Assembly (NCBI GenBank): GCA_002067365.1
Contig: MVRK01000002.1
Location: 1-44,290 of the forward strand
Origin: Methanosaeta sp. PtaU1.Bin060
GTDB lineage: Archaea; Halobacteriota; Methanosarcinia; Methanotrichales; Methanotrichaceae
Direction: 5' to 3'
DNA: 44,290 bases
A program made the position numbers and the translations under genes. The first letter of the stretch is position 1. Every line of letters starts with the position of its first letter. Below the pieces are notes generated by a model. The model did no database searches. It saw only the letters and a program-made list of their open reading frames with translations, and had not been told where the DNA came from. Positions 8,986 through 16,243 of this stretch are shown here, one piece after another.

Positions 8986-10136
8986 GAGAATTCCGAAAAA
9001 TCTCATTTAATCGATAACTACAAATACTATTATTAGTATATAATAATGCATGAGAAACCTCACCGATTTTGCCCTTCGTCTGGAATACGAACGGGTCAAA
9101 GATCTTGGAGATAAGCTGGTCGATATTGGGAGTAGACTAAATTGGGAAAGCTTCAGACCGCCGCTTGAAGCTATGTACAGTAACAATACCGAATGCGGCG
9201 GCCGACCGAATCTCGATGTTATCGTGATGCTCAAGTCGCTTTTCCTTCAACAGCTTTACAGCCTATCCGATGAGCAGCTAGAACGCGAAATTGCCGATCG
9301 CATTTCGTTTAGAGTGTTTCTTGGGACAACGGAGACTGTTCCAGATTCCACAACGATATGGAAGTTTAGAGAACGCCTTGCTGAGAAAGGCGTAGACCAG
9401 AAAATATGGGCTGAAATGCAGCGGCAGCTTGATGCCATGAAACTCAAGGTGCAAAAAGGAATCATGCAGGATTCCACTTTCATAACATCGGATCCTGGCC
9501 ATGCTAAAGCAGATACTCCTCGTGGCGATGGAGCCAAGACCAGACGAAGTAAAGATGGAGCGTGGGCAAAGAAAGGAACCAAATCCTTCTTCGGCTACAA
9601 GCTGCATGATGCCATGGACGAAAAATTTGGTTTGGTTAGAAGGATCGAGGTCACAGCTGCCAATGTCCATGATAGTCAAGTAGATTTAGCAGAAGAAGGC
9701 GAAGTTCGATATGCAGATAAAGGATATTTCGGAGCCAAGACAAAAGGATATGACGCTGCCATGAAAAAGGCAACGCGGGGCCACCCTCTAAGTTACAAAG
9801 ATGAAATGCGCAACAAGCGGATCTCCAGCAAAAGATCGCCTGTTGAGAGGTTCTACGCTTTCATCAAGTGTGTCTGCAAGGCAGGGCATGTCGCTGTTAC
9901 CACGATTCCAAGGGTTAGAGTCAAGATGATAATCACAGGTATCGTTTTCAATGCTTATCATTTGGCCTCAGCCAAAAGCAAATTGGAGGCATAGCGTTAG
10001 CTGTCGAAAAAATATGGATAAACTGATGAAAATAATGGATACCGGAGGCGAGAACGGGGAAAATTAGAGCGAAAACGTCAAAATATTGACGGAGTTCGTT
10101 AGGGGGACCATCGACCCTAAGTTAATCGGAATCCTC
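8986..10136 (+). mobile_element. Intact IS5-family insertion sequence (copy A)
   Basis: The ends are GAGAATTCCGA (8986-8996) and TCGGAATCCTC (10126-10136), inverted repeats of 11 bases with one mismatch. One complete transposase gene lies between. No clear target duplication is seen: the bases flanking the ends differ. The left flank is host glycan DNA, and the right flank is the inside of an ArdC-like gene. A missing duplication together with unlike flanks suggests that recombination or deletion has occurred at this element since insertion. Confidence 0.85.
9050..9994 (+). CDS. IS5-family transposase (DDE)
   Basis: A 314-residue full-length transposase. It has the N-terminal DUF772-type region (GGRPNLDVIVMLKSLFLQQLY, DRISFRVFLGTT), then the DDE domain: DSTFI aspartate near residue 143, DKGYFGAK aspartate near residue 224, and the SPVERFYAFIK glutamate near residue 264. 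The basic TRRSKDGAWAKKG segment is typical. It starts at ATG 9050 with a very short leader behind an AT-rich TATA-like stretch (AGTATATAATA), so it is probably leaderless or nearly so. It ends in TAG. Confidence 0.92.
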   Translation: MRNLTDFALRLEYERVKDLGDKLVDIGSRLNWESFRPPLEAMYSNNTECGGRPNLDVIVMLKSLFLQQLYSLSDEQLEREIADRISFRVFLGTTETVPDSTTIWKFRERLAEKGVDQKIWAEMQRQLDAMKLKVQKGIMQDSTFITSDPGHAKADTPRGDGAKTRRSKDGAWAKKGTKSFFGYKLHDAMDEKFGLVRRIEVTAANVHDSQVDLAEEGEVRYADKGYFGAKTKGYDAAMKKATRGHPLSYKDEMRNKRISSKRSPVERFYAFIKCVCKAGHVAVTTIPRVRVKMIITGIVFNAYHLASAKSKLEA

Positions 10137-10602
10137 AATAGTAAGCCTGCCTTGTGTCGGTGTCAATGCAAGGACCTCTAATCCTCATCAGCTCTTCGGC
10201 GCTCTGTATCTGCTGGTGATCCCTCTCTGGTGGGATCTTCTCAGGCAAGCCTTTTGTCTGGCACCAGTTGAAGACGGTATAGTATTTGAGGAAATAAACG
10301 GGCTTGATAACGACTTGCCCTTCCTTGTTCGTCTCCTCCTTGATCATGCGGTCCACGAAGACTATTGGGCTACCCTTCTCACCTGCCCTGATTGATCCTC
10401 CCATCTTCTGAGCCTGGCGGAAAGTGAGCCAATAGGGGCTCTCGTAATTCGACTGCAGGAGAATCGTATTGATTCCCTGGTACTCCTTGTTGGTAACGTA
10501 AGACGTCGGGCCGTTGGTCGTCCAAGGCCTGCGCCATGGCACAATGCCCGCTTCCAGCTGCTTTACGATCTGGTCGGTTACGACCTTGAAGACATCCTTC
10601 AT
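10135..10602 (-). pseudogene. ArdC-like antirestriction protein, truncated by IS copy A
   Basis: The N-terminal ArdC ssDNA-binding domain is complete: FKVVTDQIVKQLEAG, VPWRRPW, SYVTNKEYQGIN, PYWLTFRQAQKMGGSIRAGEKG and VFNWCQTKGLPE. ArdC proteins normally continue into a zinc metalloprotease-like domain with an HExxH motif, which is absent. The frame ends where the IS begins: the stop TGA at 10135-10137 is made at the IS boundary. The start is ATG 10602, since GGAGG lies 8 bases upstream; the longer frame to 10662 overlaps the upstream gene. It would have protected incoming DNA from restriction. It is the third gene of the SWIM operon. Confidence 0.85.
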
Positions 10603-10619
10603 CTTGAGAGCCTCCCGCT

Positions 10620-10802
10620 TCAATCCTCGTACCCAAGGGCTTGCAGCTCTCCCAAGATGCAAAATGTAAGTTTGTTGGCTAACTCCTCCTGAGCCGAAAG
10701 AGGAAGCTTGAGAGCCTCCTCCAGGATCTCTTTAGAATTCAAAGCCTCCACCTCCCGGCAGATGCCAGAATAAAAAGAATGTATGTCATTTTGAGCCCTC
10801 AC
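10620..10802 (-). CDS. Small protein of unknown function (60 aa)
   Basis: A short, mostly helical protein with an acidic centre (SKEILEEALKLPLSAQEELANKLTF). I do not recognise a family. It starts at ATG 10802, overlapping the stop of the SWIM-domain gene in an ATGA arrangement, and ends 17 bases before the ArdC-like start, so three genes form a tight operon. The coupling and coding-like composition support that it is translated. Confidence 0.6.
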   Translation of the reverse strand: MRAQNDIHSFYSGICREVEALNSKEILEEALKLPLSAQEELANKLTFCILGELQALGYED

Positions 10803-11479
10803 ATATTGGAGATGTATATTTCGACATCAGGCGCGGCTGCCTGGGCTGCTGCTCGCATCTCCCGCACCTGGGCATCCTCGGCCGGGGTGTACTCCTCTTT
10901 GTAAGCAATCCGCAGGGTTATAGAATCCATCATCTCGCCGCTACGGACATACTTAAACAACGGATACTTCCCTTTCAGGGCCTGAGTGACGGCCTCCTTT
11001 GCCTGCTCCGGCGAGAGCTTCTTTGCTGCCTTCGGCTTGGGCTTTGCAGCCTTGGGCGAGGCTTTGGCCTTGACGGCATCTCTCTCGGCAGCCAGCTCGG
11101 GGAATGCTAACTTGTAGTGCCTGCAGTTATTTCGGTAGGCATAACCCTTACAGGTGCATCCTTGAGGGGTTACTCGATAGTAGAATTGGCCTGTGGAGCT
11201 GAGCACTAAAACGATGCGCTCGTAAATCGTCTCCGGCATCTTGACCATATCCGGCTTTCCCGTTGTTGGCCTGCCGGTCATGACCTCGATAAGGGCCTGA
11301 ACGAACCGGGCCTCAAACTTGCCTTCAGACTCCGCAAGCGGCAGGGGCATCTTTTCCTTTATCCTCTGGGCCTCGGCCTGAGCATTGGCCGCGGTCTCGT
11401 CTACCGCTTGCTTGATCCTCTGCTGCTCGGCAAGCATCTCCTTAACCATCCAGCTTGCCTCCTTGGTTTTTGTTTCCAT
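10799..11479 (-). CDS. SWIM zinc-finger protein (226 aa)
   Basis: Residues about 115-140 read VTPQGCTCKGYAYRNNCRHY, a CxC...CxH SWIM zinc-binding motif, which usually binds nucleic acid or mediates partner contacts. It is preceded by an amphipathic helix rich in Ala, Glu and Lys, and followed by a basic Ala/Lys/Pro linker (KAKASPKAAKPKPKAAKK) and a small alpha/beta C-terminal part. SWIM proteins like this are common in plasmids and viruses of methanogens and bacteria, but the exact role is unknown. GGGAGG precedes ATG. A TATA-like TTTAAATA lies near 11527, and an inverted TAGCTA repeat lies just upstream of it, so the operon is probably regulated. Confidence 0.75.
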   Translation of the reverse strand: METKTKEASWMVKEMLAEQQRIKQAVDETAANAQAEAQRIKEKMPLPLAESEGKFEARFVQALIEVMTGRPTTGKPDMVKMPETIYERIVLVLSSTGQFYYRVTPQGCTCKGYAYRNNCRHYKLAFPELAAERDAVKAKASPKAAKPKPKAAKKLSPEQAKEAVTQALKGKYPLFKYVRSGEMMDSITLRIAYKEEYTPAEDAQVREMRAAAQAAAPDVEIYISNM

Positions 11480-11550
11480 CTTTCGAACCTCCCAAAGTTC
11501 TTAGTATTAAGTAGTCTTTGTTGCTATTTAAAGATAACTCTAGATAACAT

Positions 11551-11573
11551 TAGCTAGCTAAAAAAGCTAGCTA
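11551..11573. promoter_or_regulatory. Inverted repeat operator upstream of the SWIM operon
   Basis: TAGCTAGCT (11551-11559) and AGCTAGCTA (11565-11573) form a perfect inverted repeat with a 5-base spacer, about 20 bases upstream of the probable TATA box of the leftward SWIM operon. The same GCTAGC/TAGCTA words occur in the repeat before the RHH gene at 12503, so one regulator may bind both. This is inferred from sequence only. Confidence 0.55.
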
Positions 11574-11696
11574 AAATGAGCGTAAAAACCCGAAAATAGA
11601 GCGCTGCTTCGCGACGATCAGCTCCATAAAATCGATCTATGATATTTTAGAACGTAGCTTACAGAATGTCATAGAACAACTCCGTCACCAGGCTCA

Positions 11697-12050
11697 GGGA
11701 GTCCGACCGTCGTCCCTGGGTGTGGGTTGGCTCGGAGGGAGAGGGGGGGTGGGTCCCGCTTGCGGGGGGACCCCCCTTTCCCTATCCGCCGTGGTACAGC
11801 AATTGAGATGGGGGACCGCCGACAGGGCAACAGAGGTCCCCCGTCCATCTGGTAGCACTCGCCGGTCCGCTGGCGCGTAAGCGGCAAGAGTGGGGTCGAG
11901 CACGACCCCACCTGAAGGGTCAAGGCGAATTTCGCCTTGTGATGTTTCATGCCCAGGCCAGAGCACTCATGCCCGGTAGTTACTGGCAGCCAGAGCCCCT
12001 GTGCCCCCCGGTAACTGAGCGCCTTTGCTGCCCTCCCGCCCGGTGGTTTC
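11697..12050. other. Palindrome-rich non-coding region
   Basis: Several perfect stem-loops follow one another: GGGTCCC/GGGACCC (11751-11773), GGGGGACC/GGTCCCCC (11810-11842), TGGGGTCG/CGACCCCA (11891-11910) and CAAGGCGAA/TTCGCCTTG (11921-11939), with a partial pair GTTACTGG/CCGGTAAC near 11979-12015. The stretch is strikingly GC-rich and carries G- and C-runs. Small open frames across it look like chance. It could be a replication or transfer origin, or a structured RNA; the sequence alone does not decide. Confidence 0.5.
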
Positions 12051-12069
12051 GGATTAAACTAAGCGGTTT

Positions 12070-12170
12070 AGATTATTCAGGTTTATCTGTTAACTCTTCA
12101 GTATGAGGTTAAGACTGAAGAGTTAAATCTTCAGAAGATTCAGGTTTGACTCTTAAGTTACTTCGCCTCA
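12070..12170 (-). repeat. Decayed copy of the TTAAG-repeat segment of the 39.2-40.2 kb gene
   Basis: About 90 bases here (CAGG-TTATCT-TTAACTCTTCAG, then GAGTTAAATCTTCAGAAG, then TTCAGGTTT and CTAAGTTAC-like words) align with 39867-39955 inside the ParA partner gene, at roughly 80% identity by eye and in the same orientation. In this copy the reading frame is broken by several stops. It is therefore either a remnant of a paralogous gene or a DNA site whose sequence itself matters. Confidence 0.65.
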
Positions 12171-12250
12171 AAAATCCCTTTTTGCCCGATGCAACGATTG
12201 GTCGTTATAGACACTTGGGACATTTGGACTTCTTGCGGCCCCTCTCCCGG

Positions 12251-12427
12251 AGAGGAGTTGGAGGCAGCCCGCGCGGCGATTGAGCGCGCCCCCAACTCCT
12301 CTCGCGCGAGAAGCCAGGCAACGCGCGGGATCCCAGAAGAACCTGCAGCACCAACATAAGCAGCAGTTAGGAGGAGAGGCCCCATCGGGCCCTCTTCAAA
12401 AGGGCCGGAACAGGCCCTCCTCCTAAC
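12251..12427. repeat. Two long stem-loops in non-coding DNA
   Basis: AGAGGAGTTGG (12251-12261) pairs with CCAACTCCTCT (12292-12302), and GTTAGGAGGAG (12366-12376) pairs with CTCCTCCTAAC (12417-12427); both are perfect 11-base inverted repeats. They extend the palindrome-rich zone that begins near 11.7 kb. A 94-residue minus-strand open frame covers both, but its composition and the paired structure argue against a real gene. Confidence 0.5.
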
Positions 12428-12461
12428 TCCGTTGTAATCCACAAAGGGTTAAATATCTGGC

Positions 12462-12486
12462 TAGCTTTAATAGTTAGCTAAAGCTA
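12462..12486. promoter_or_regulatory. Operator-like inverted repeat before the RHH gene
   Basis: TAGCTTTA (12462-12469) and TAAAGCTA (12479-12486) are perfect inverted repeats with a 9-base spacer that itself contains TTAGC. The repeat ends just before the ribosome binding site (TTGGAGA) of the RHH gene at 12503, a position fit for autorepression. TAGCTA words are shared with 11551-11573. Confidence 0.55.
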
Positions 12487-12502
12487 TTGGAGATTTGCAG
12501 AT

Positions 12503-12688
12503 ATGGGAAGAAGCCGAATATCCGTAACGGTCTCTGAAGAGGCCAAAGAGGTCCTGGTTGGCTACCAGATGGACCACAGGATCAAGACAAGGGATGATGC
12601 CATGGAGAGCTTACTGCGGGACTACGGAAAGCTATCCCAGAGAGTGAAGGAGCTGGAGGCCCAGCTGGCGGAAAAGGGTAGCAAATAA
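12503..12688 (+). CDS. Ribbon-helix-helix (CopG/Arc-like) regulator, 61 aa
   Basis: The first 40 residues fit the RHH fold: beta strand RISVTVSEEAKEVL, then two helices (EEAKEVLVGYQMDH and TRDDAMESLLRDY). A short coiled-coil tail (LSQRVKELEAQLAEK) may stabilise the dimer. Such proteins bind inverted repeats, often near their own promoter, and the repeat at 12462-12486 is in the right place. It heads a rightward run of small genes and is divergent from the SWIM operon. Confidence 0.8.
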   Translation: MGRSRISVTVSEEAKEVLVGYQMDHRIKTRDDAMESLLRDYGKLSQRVKELEAQLAEKGSK

Positions 12689-12760
12689 TTCCCAACGTTT
12701 AAAATACGACCGAGCAGTACCTCCGACCTGAGAAGATGTATAGAGGAGAAAGGACCTGAA

Positions 12761-12841
12761 ATGCCCAAGCCTCCTGAAGGCTGGCGGCTGCTTTCTGGGC
12801 GAGGTCCTGCCAAAAAGAGAAGGCACTTCATGCCAAGTTAA
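12761..12841 (+). CDS. Possible very small basic protein (26 aa)
   Basis: ATG 12761 follows a purine-rich site (GAGGAGAAAGGA) and opens a short frame, PKPPEGWRLLSGRGPAKKRR and a few more residues, ending in TAA. The composition is strongly basic. It lies in the gap between the RHH gene and the next open frame in the same direction. The size is too small for family recognition and the call is weak. Confidence 0.35.
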   Translation: MPKPPEGWRLLSGRGPAKKRRHFMPS

Positions 12842-12863
12842 TCAAGAACCTGGAGGTGGTAGC

Positions 12864-13133
12864 CTGAATATCGAAAGATGGGAAGATCCCAAGACCTCAA
12901 CGCTTACGGTTACTATTACTCTGACCCGAGATGAGCTGGTTCGGGCGAGCGACGAGATGACCCCAGTCGAGCGGCAGGCAGTCTACCTCATGAGCCAGAG
13001 CCCTTTGCTATCCACCCAGCTCTGCTCCCTGTTAGAGATCGTATCCGCCCTGGAGAAGGTCGAAGCCAGGGATGCCATGGGAAAGCTGGAGTTCATTGAT
13101 GACCTCGAGGATCCGGAGGGCTCCGATGAGTAA
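12864..13133 (+). CDS. Unknown 89-aa protein, apparent CTG start
   Basis: The frame reads NIERWEDPKTSTLTVTITLT, then RDELVRASDEMTPVERQAVY and an acidic end (DDLEDPEGSDE). It is not on any family I recognise, but it looks coding and its end overlaps the next gene (ATGAGTAA). There is no ATG, GTG or TTG before residue 29 or so. A strong Shine-Dalgarno sequence, GGAGGTG (12852-12858), sits 5 bases before CTG 12864, so a CTG start is the best reading. An alternative is that the start codon has mutated. Confidence 0.6.
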   Translation: MNIERWEDPKTSTLTVTITLTRDELVRASDEMTPVERQAVYLMSQSPLLSTQLCSLLEIVSALEKVEARDAMGKLEFIDDLEDPEGSDE

Positions 13134-13368
13134 CAATTGCCCTCGCTGTCAAAGTGAAACAATGGAGAGGTAGGTCAGGCTCGACGGCCTCCCGATGTTC
13201 TTCTGCCCCAGCTGTAATTGGGCCGGAGATGAGTGGACTATCCAGACAATATCGAAGCTCTATACTCAGATCGAGGAGCTGCAGGGGCATATCAAGGCCT
13301 ACCAGACTAAGTGCGGGCTTAAATGGATTGACAGACCAGCCACATATGAAGAGTGCAACCATTTTTGA
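13126..13368 (+). pseudogene. Zinc-ribbon protein with an in-frame amber codon
   Basis: ATG 13126 opens NNCPRCQSETMER, then TAG at 13171-13173, and the same frame continues VRLDGLPMFFCPSCNWAGDEW to a TGA at 13366-13368. The two CxxC pairs are the halves of one zinc ribbon, so the amber codon splits a single domain. In the full reading the protein has 80 codons. Either the gene is a nonsense mutant, or TAG is read through. TAG ends many other genes in the window, so I favour a mutation or sequencing error. It overlaps the preceding gene's stop. Confidence 0.65.
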
Positions 13369-13460
13369 CTGTGCAATTATGGCGGCCGGCGAAGAGGTGT
13401 GAAGTGGATGGCTCGCCATATTAATTTGTGCTATAATGGTCGTGAATTTTCTTTTTAGCA

Positions 13461-13571
13461 ATGGGCTTATTCCTAATTTCCAGCACAAAGAAAGATGCTG
13501 ATAAGAGCAGAGAGCTTAAAGAGTTTCGTGATCATGGCACGGTTAATGGAATCAAGGCAAAACAGGTTTAA
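13461..13571 (+). pseudogene. 3' remnant related to the 13945-14364 membrane protein
   Basis: The frame ends KSRELKEFRDHGTVNGIKAKQV-like, which mirrors the C-terminus of the neighbouring opposite-strand gene (KKAELIEFKNYGTINSIKAEKV-like). Only about 36 residues remain, and the membrane part upstream is frameshifted. It seems to be the tail of a decayed paralogue. Confidence 0.5.
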
Positions 13572-13605
13572 GGCCGTTAATATCCTTCACCAGGCGGCTT
13601 AACTA

Positions 13606-13923
13606 ATGCTCTTCAAGCCCGAACACGTAGATCTCATCCTCACCGGCCGCAAGACCCAAACCAGGCGCATATGGAGGAAGCCCAGGGCAAAAGCAGGATC
13701 GACTCATAAGGCCAAGACGGTTCTCTTTTCCAAGGAGTACTTTGCCCTGATCAGGATAACCGATATTAGAAAGGAGAGGCTTGGCGATATCTCTCTTGAG
13801 GATGTAAGGCGAGAAGGCTATGAAACTCTGGAGGCATTCAAGGAGGAGTGGATCAGGATAAATGGGGCCTGGGAGCCGGAGCTCGAGGTCTATGTGGTGA
13901 GCTTCGAGCTAACTGCCAAGTAG
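13606..13923 (+). CDS. ASCH-domain protein (PUA-like fold), 105 aa
   Basis: The start MLFKPEHVDLILTGRKTQTR is the signature of small phage and archaeal ASCH proteins, followed by KTVLFSKEYFALIRIT, the RLGDISLEDVRREGY helix, FKEEWIRINGAWEP and VYVVSFEL. The ASCH fold binds RNA or modified nucleotides, and some members are amidohydrolases of modified cytidines; the role here is not known. Length is typical. It ends in TAG. Confidence 0.85.
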   Translation: MLFKPEHVDLILTGRKTQTRRIWRKPRAKAGSTHKAKTVLFSKEYFALIRITDIRKERLGDISLEDVRREGYETLEAFKEEWIRINGAWEPELEVYVVSFELTAK

Positions 13924-13944
13924 CTTGCCTACTTTGTAAACGAC

Positions 13945-14364
13945 TTAAACTTTCTCAGCCTTTATGCTGTTGATGGTCCCATAATTCTTGAATTCGATAA
14001 GTTCCGCTTTCTTCTTGTTATTTTTATAATCTTTATCTCTAGATATCCATAAGGGTATACCTATTAAAATGCCAATTATACCGAACAGTGCCATAGAGTC
14101 GTGGGCGATAATTCCGCTAATTAAAATCAGCAGGCTAATTAAAATCATTAACCCTGCCCCCATCCTCTGATCCTTGGCATTGAATTCTGCAGCGTATATC
14201 GCACAATCGATGTGTTCGCACTCTTTATCCGATGGCGTCAAAAGCTGCCGCCGCCTTCCGCATTTGGATTCCTGGTAACCGCCCCATTCAACCCCAACAT
14301 CTCTATCACACCAGGTGGTGTATTTCTTGATATCCCCAGTCTCAAGACGCAGCTTCACTGCCAT
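13945..14364 (-). CDS. Small membrane protein (139 aa), unknown function
   Basis: The first 70 residues are polar, with five cysteines (WCDRD, KCGRR, EC, DC), possibly a metal site. Two hydrophobic helices follow (GLMILISLLILISGIIAH and MALFGIIGILIGIPLWIS), then a basic cytoplasmic-type tail. I recognise no family. A decayed relative of the tail lies at 13461-13571 on the other strand. It follows the beta-propeller gene's promoter-side boundary and is the last leftward gene of the viral block. Confidence 0.6.
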   Translation of the reverse strand: MAVKLRLETGDIKKYTTWCDRDVGVEWGGYQESKCGRRRQLLTPSDKECEHIDCAIYAAEFNAKDQRMGAGLMILISLLILISGIIAHDSMALFGIIGILIGIPLWISRDKDYKNNKKKAELIEFKNYGTINSIKAEKV

Positions 14365-14401
14365 TCAACACACCTTTAAAGTTTTAAGCAGTTCATTGTA
14401 T

Positions 14402-16243
14402 TTAGTCTATCGATTGTCGAACTTCAACGCCTCCGCATTCAAAAGAACAGGCATTATCTTCCCCCGTCCACTCCCCACCACCTCGAACAGCATATATGAA
14501 CCTCCAAACCCGCGATGCACTGAACCCCGTCTGCGTCAGCGTAGCCAGCAGTCCCGTCCTTTCTGCATCAGCATAAATCTTGAGCTGAACCGTGTCAAGG
14601 CTCGCCGCCTCTCTTATGAGCGTGCAGTAATAGTCTGTATCTATAGCTATCTCGAATCTCGGCCCCTCTCCTCCATTCAGCCTGTCCAACTGAATATAAG
14701 AATGCTGAACCACTCCAGAGAGAAAGTCCACCCTGAGCTGAATAGCCAGATCATCCGTATCAAGCGACTCCCTCTGCCCAGCCCTCTTGTTCGAGAAGCA
14801 AAGCGTCCCGTGCTTGATGGTCCTTTGTTCAGGCAACGGCTCGTAGCTGGCCTCAAGGAGCTTGACCTCGAAGTCCACCTCCAGCTCCCTGAATGCCCCA
14901 AACCCATAGCACTTGTAGAGATACTCATCATCGCCGAGCCTGGTCCCAATAACCCGCACCCTGCTGCTGGTGATGTCAAATGTACCGTACCCAGGCTCCT
15001 CAAGATAGTACGTCGTGAGGTTCTCGACCCCGGGCACGGGCGGCGACTGGTTCACACAGAGCGGAACTCGACAGCGCATGGCGAGCCCGTGAACTATCAG
15101 GGCATCGTTCTCAGCCGGCGAGAAATAGAAGTACTGATCGTCTGCGGCTACGCCCCTGTAGCCGAAGGAATGCATCTCCCCGTCTGAGTTTGCCACATCC
15201 CGAACCGTCCAAGCCGCATGATCCGAAAAAGGCTTCTCCGTATCGTAAGCCAGGAGATCGTTGTTGTAGGCCCCGAAGAGCACGTACTTCCCATAGAAGA
15301 AGCAAGCTGCGTGTGCCTGTGGGTAGGGCTCCAGGTTCCTAAGATCGAAAAGGTCCCAGGCAGCAGGGTCGGTGAACGGCTTAGATTTGTTATAACGAGC
15401 TATGAAAAGGGCGTAAGTTCTGAACATGCGCTCGCCTGGCGAGAAGTAGACGAAGTTCGCATCAGCAGCAGGCGAGGCGAGGTTCACACAGTTGGCGTTG
15501 ATCGCTGCCAGGTTGATGACATCCCAGGAGCTGGCCTCTTTGAAGGGCCTGATGATGTTGTACCTCAGCGCCCGCCCATGGTCTGCATACCAGTTGTAGG
15601 GTGCAAAGTAGAGATAGTCACCATCCAAGACGCCGCCCCAGTAGCCCTTATTCGGGCCGCCGCCGATATTCTGGGCATCAAAGGCCGACCAGGAGCTTGC
15701 GTCCTTGAAGGGAGCCTGAGTATCGTACCGCAAGAACACGGCATGAAACCCCCAGCTGTCATCGTTTCTGTAGGGCACGAAATAGACATACCGGCCATCG
15801 AAGACGGCTCCCCTATAGCCCCGGCAGATCAGCCCATCCGTGGCCTCGGCATCGTATGCCGCCCAGGAGGATGCAGCTTTCAGTGGAGCTTGAGTATCGT
15901 ACCTCAAAATTTTGCCGTGAGCATAAGGAGCGACCCTACACTTAGATGGCGCAAAATAGATGAAGCGCCCATCGAAGGCCATCCCCCAGTAGCTCTTTGT
16001 CCTCAGCCCGTCGGTATTGCCGGCATCATAGGAATCCCAAGAATTGGTATCTTTGAATGGCTTGGCCGTGTTGTAGCGCAGCACCACGCCGTGATCCGCA
16101 GCCTGGTCGTAGGGGCAATAATAGATGTACTGGCCGTCAAAAATGACGTCAGAATATCCCTCGCAGTAGAAATCCGGATGCTCATCCAGATCGATCTCTT
16201 TTGCATTAAAGACCTGTAGGCGGCCAAAGTAATTAGAGGTCAT
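14402..16243 (-). CDS. Seven-repeat beta-propeller fibre protein with C-terminal jelly-roll domain
   Basis: A 613-residue protein. Residues about 20-400 hold seven repeats of 50-60 residues, each with a G-Y-x-G-x-x-F-D-G-x-Y-x-Y-F-x-P core and an R-Y-D-T-x-x-P-F-K-x-x-x-S-W linker (GYSDVIFDG, SYWGMAFDG, GYRGAVFDG, GYWGGVLDG, then three more diverged ones). Seven blades are the usual propeller number. The remaining 200 residues look like a lectin-type beta sandwich (LCFSNKRAG, IQLDRLNGG). It is last in the leftward late operon, next to other fibre genes, so a virion receptor-binding or glycan-binding role is likely. The start overlaps the preceding gene. Confidence 0.7.
   Translation of the reverse strand: MTSNYFGRLQVFNAKEIDLDEHPDFYCEGYSDVIFDGQYIYYCPYDQAADHGVVLRYNTAKPFKDTNSWDSYDAGNTDGLRTKSYWGMAFDGRFIYFAPSKCRVAPYAHGKILRYDTQAPLKAASSWAAYDAEATDGLICRGYRGAVFDGRYVYFVPYRNDDSWGFHAVFLRYDTQAPFKDASSWSAFDAQNIGGGPNKGYWGGVLDGDYLYFAPYNWYADHGRALRYNIIRPFKEASSWDVINLAAINANCVNLASPAADANFVYFSPGERMFRTYALFIARYNKSKPFTDPAAWDLFDLRNLEPYPQAHAACFFYGKYVLFGAYNNDLLAYDTEKPFSDHAAWTVRDVANSDGEMHSFGYRGVAADDQYFYFSPAENDALIVHGLAMRCRVPLCVNQSPPVPGVENLTTYYLEEPGYGTFDITSSRVRVIGTRLGDDEYLYKCYGFGAFRELEVDFEVKLLEASYEPLPEQRTIKHGTLCFSNKRAGQRESLDTDDLAIQLRVDFLSGVVQHSYIQLDRLNGGEGPRFEIAIDTDYYCTLIREAASLDTVQLKIYADAERTGLLATLTQTGFSASRVWRFIYAVRGGGEWTGEDNACSFECGGVEVRQSID

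Noticed and set aside
11669-11966. Two overlapping minus-strand frames of about 90 aa
   Set aside because: Proline- and arginine-rich translations of palindromic G/C-run DNA, with no ribosome site; non-coding structure explains them better.
12158-12442. 94-aa minus-strand open frame
   Set aside because: Its sequence is low in complexity, contains the arms of two perfect stem-loops, and shows no domain; a chance frame in GC-rich DNA is more likely.
13126-13368. Firm pyrrolysine call
   Set aside because: TAG is the normal end of at least nine genes in the window, so special decoding cannot be claimed from one codon.
14315-16219. Long plus-strand frames (290 and 333 aa) opposite the propeller gene
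   Set aside because: They mirror the strongly biased codons of the repeat protein on the minus strand and show no domain of their own.
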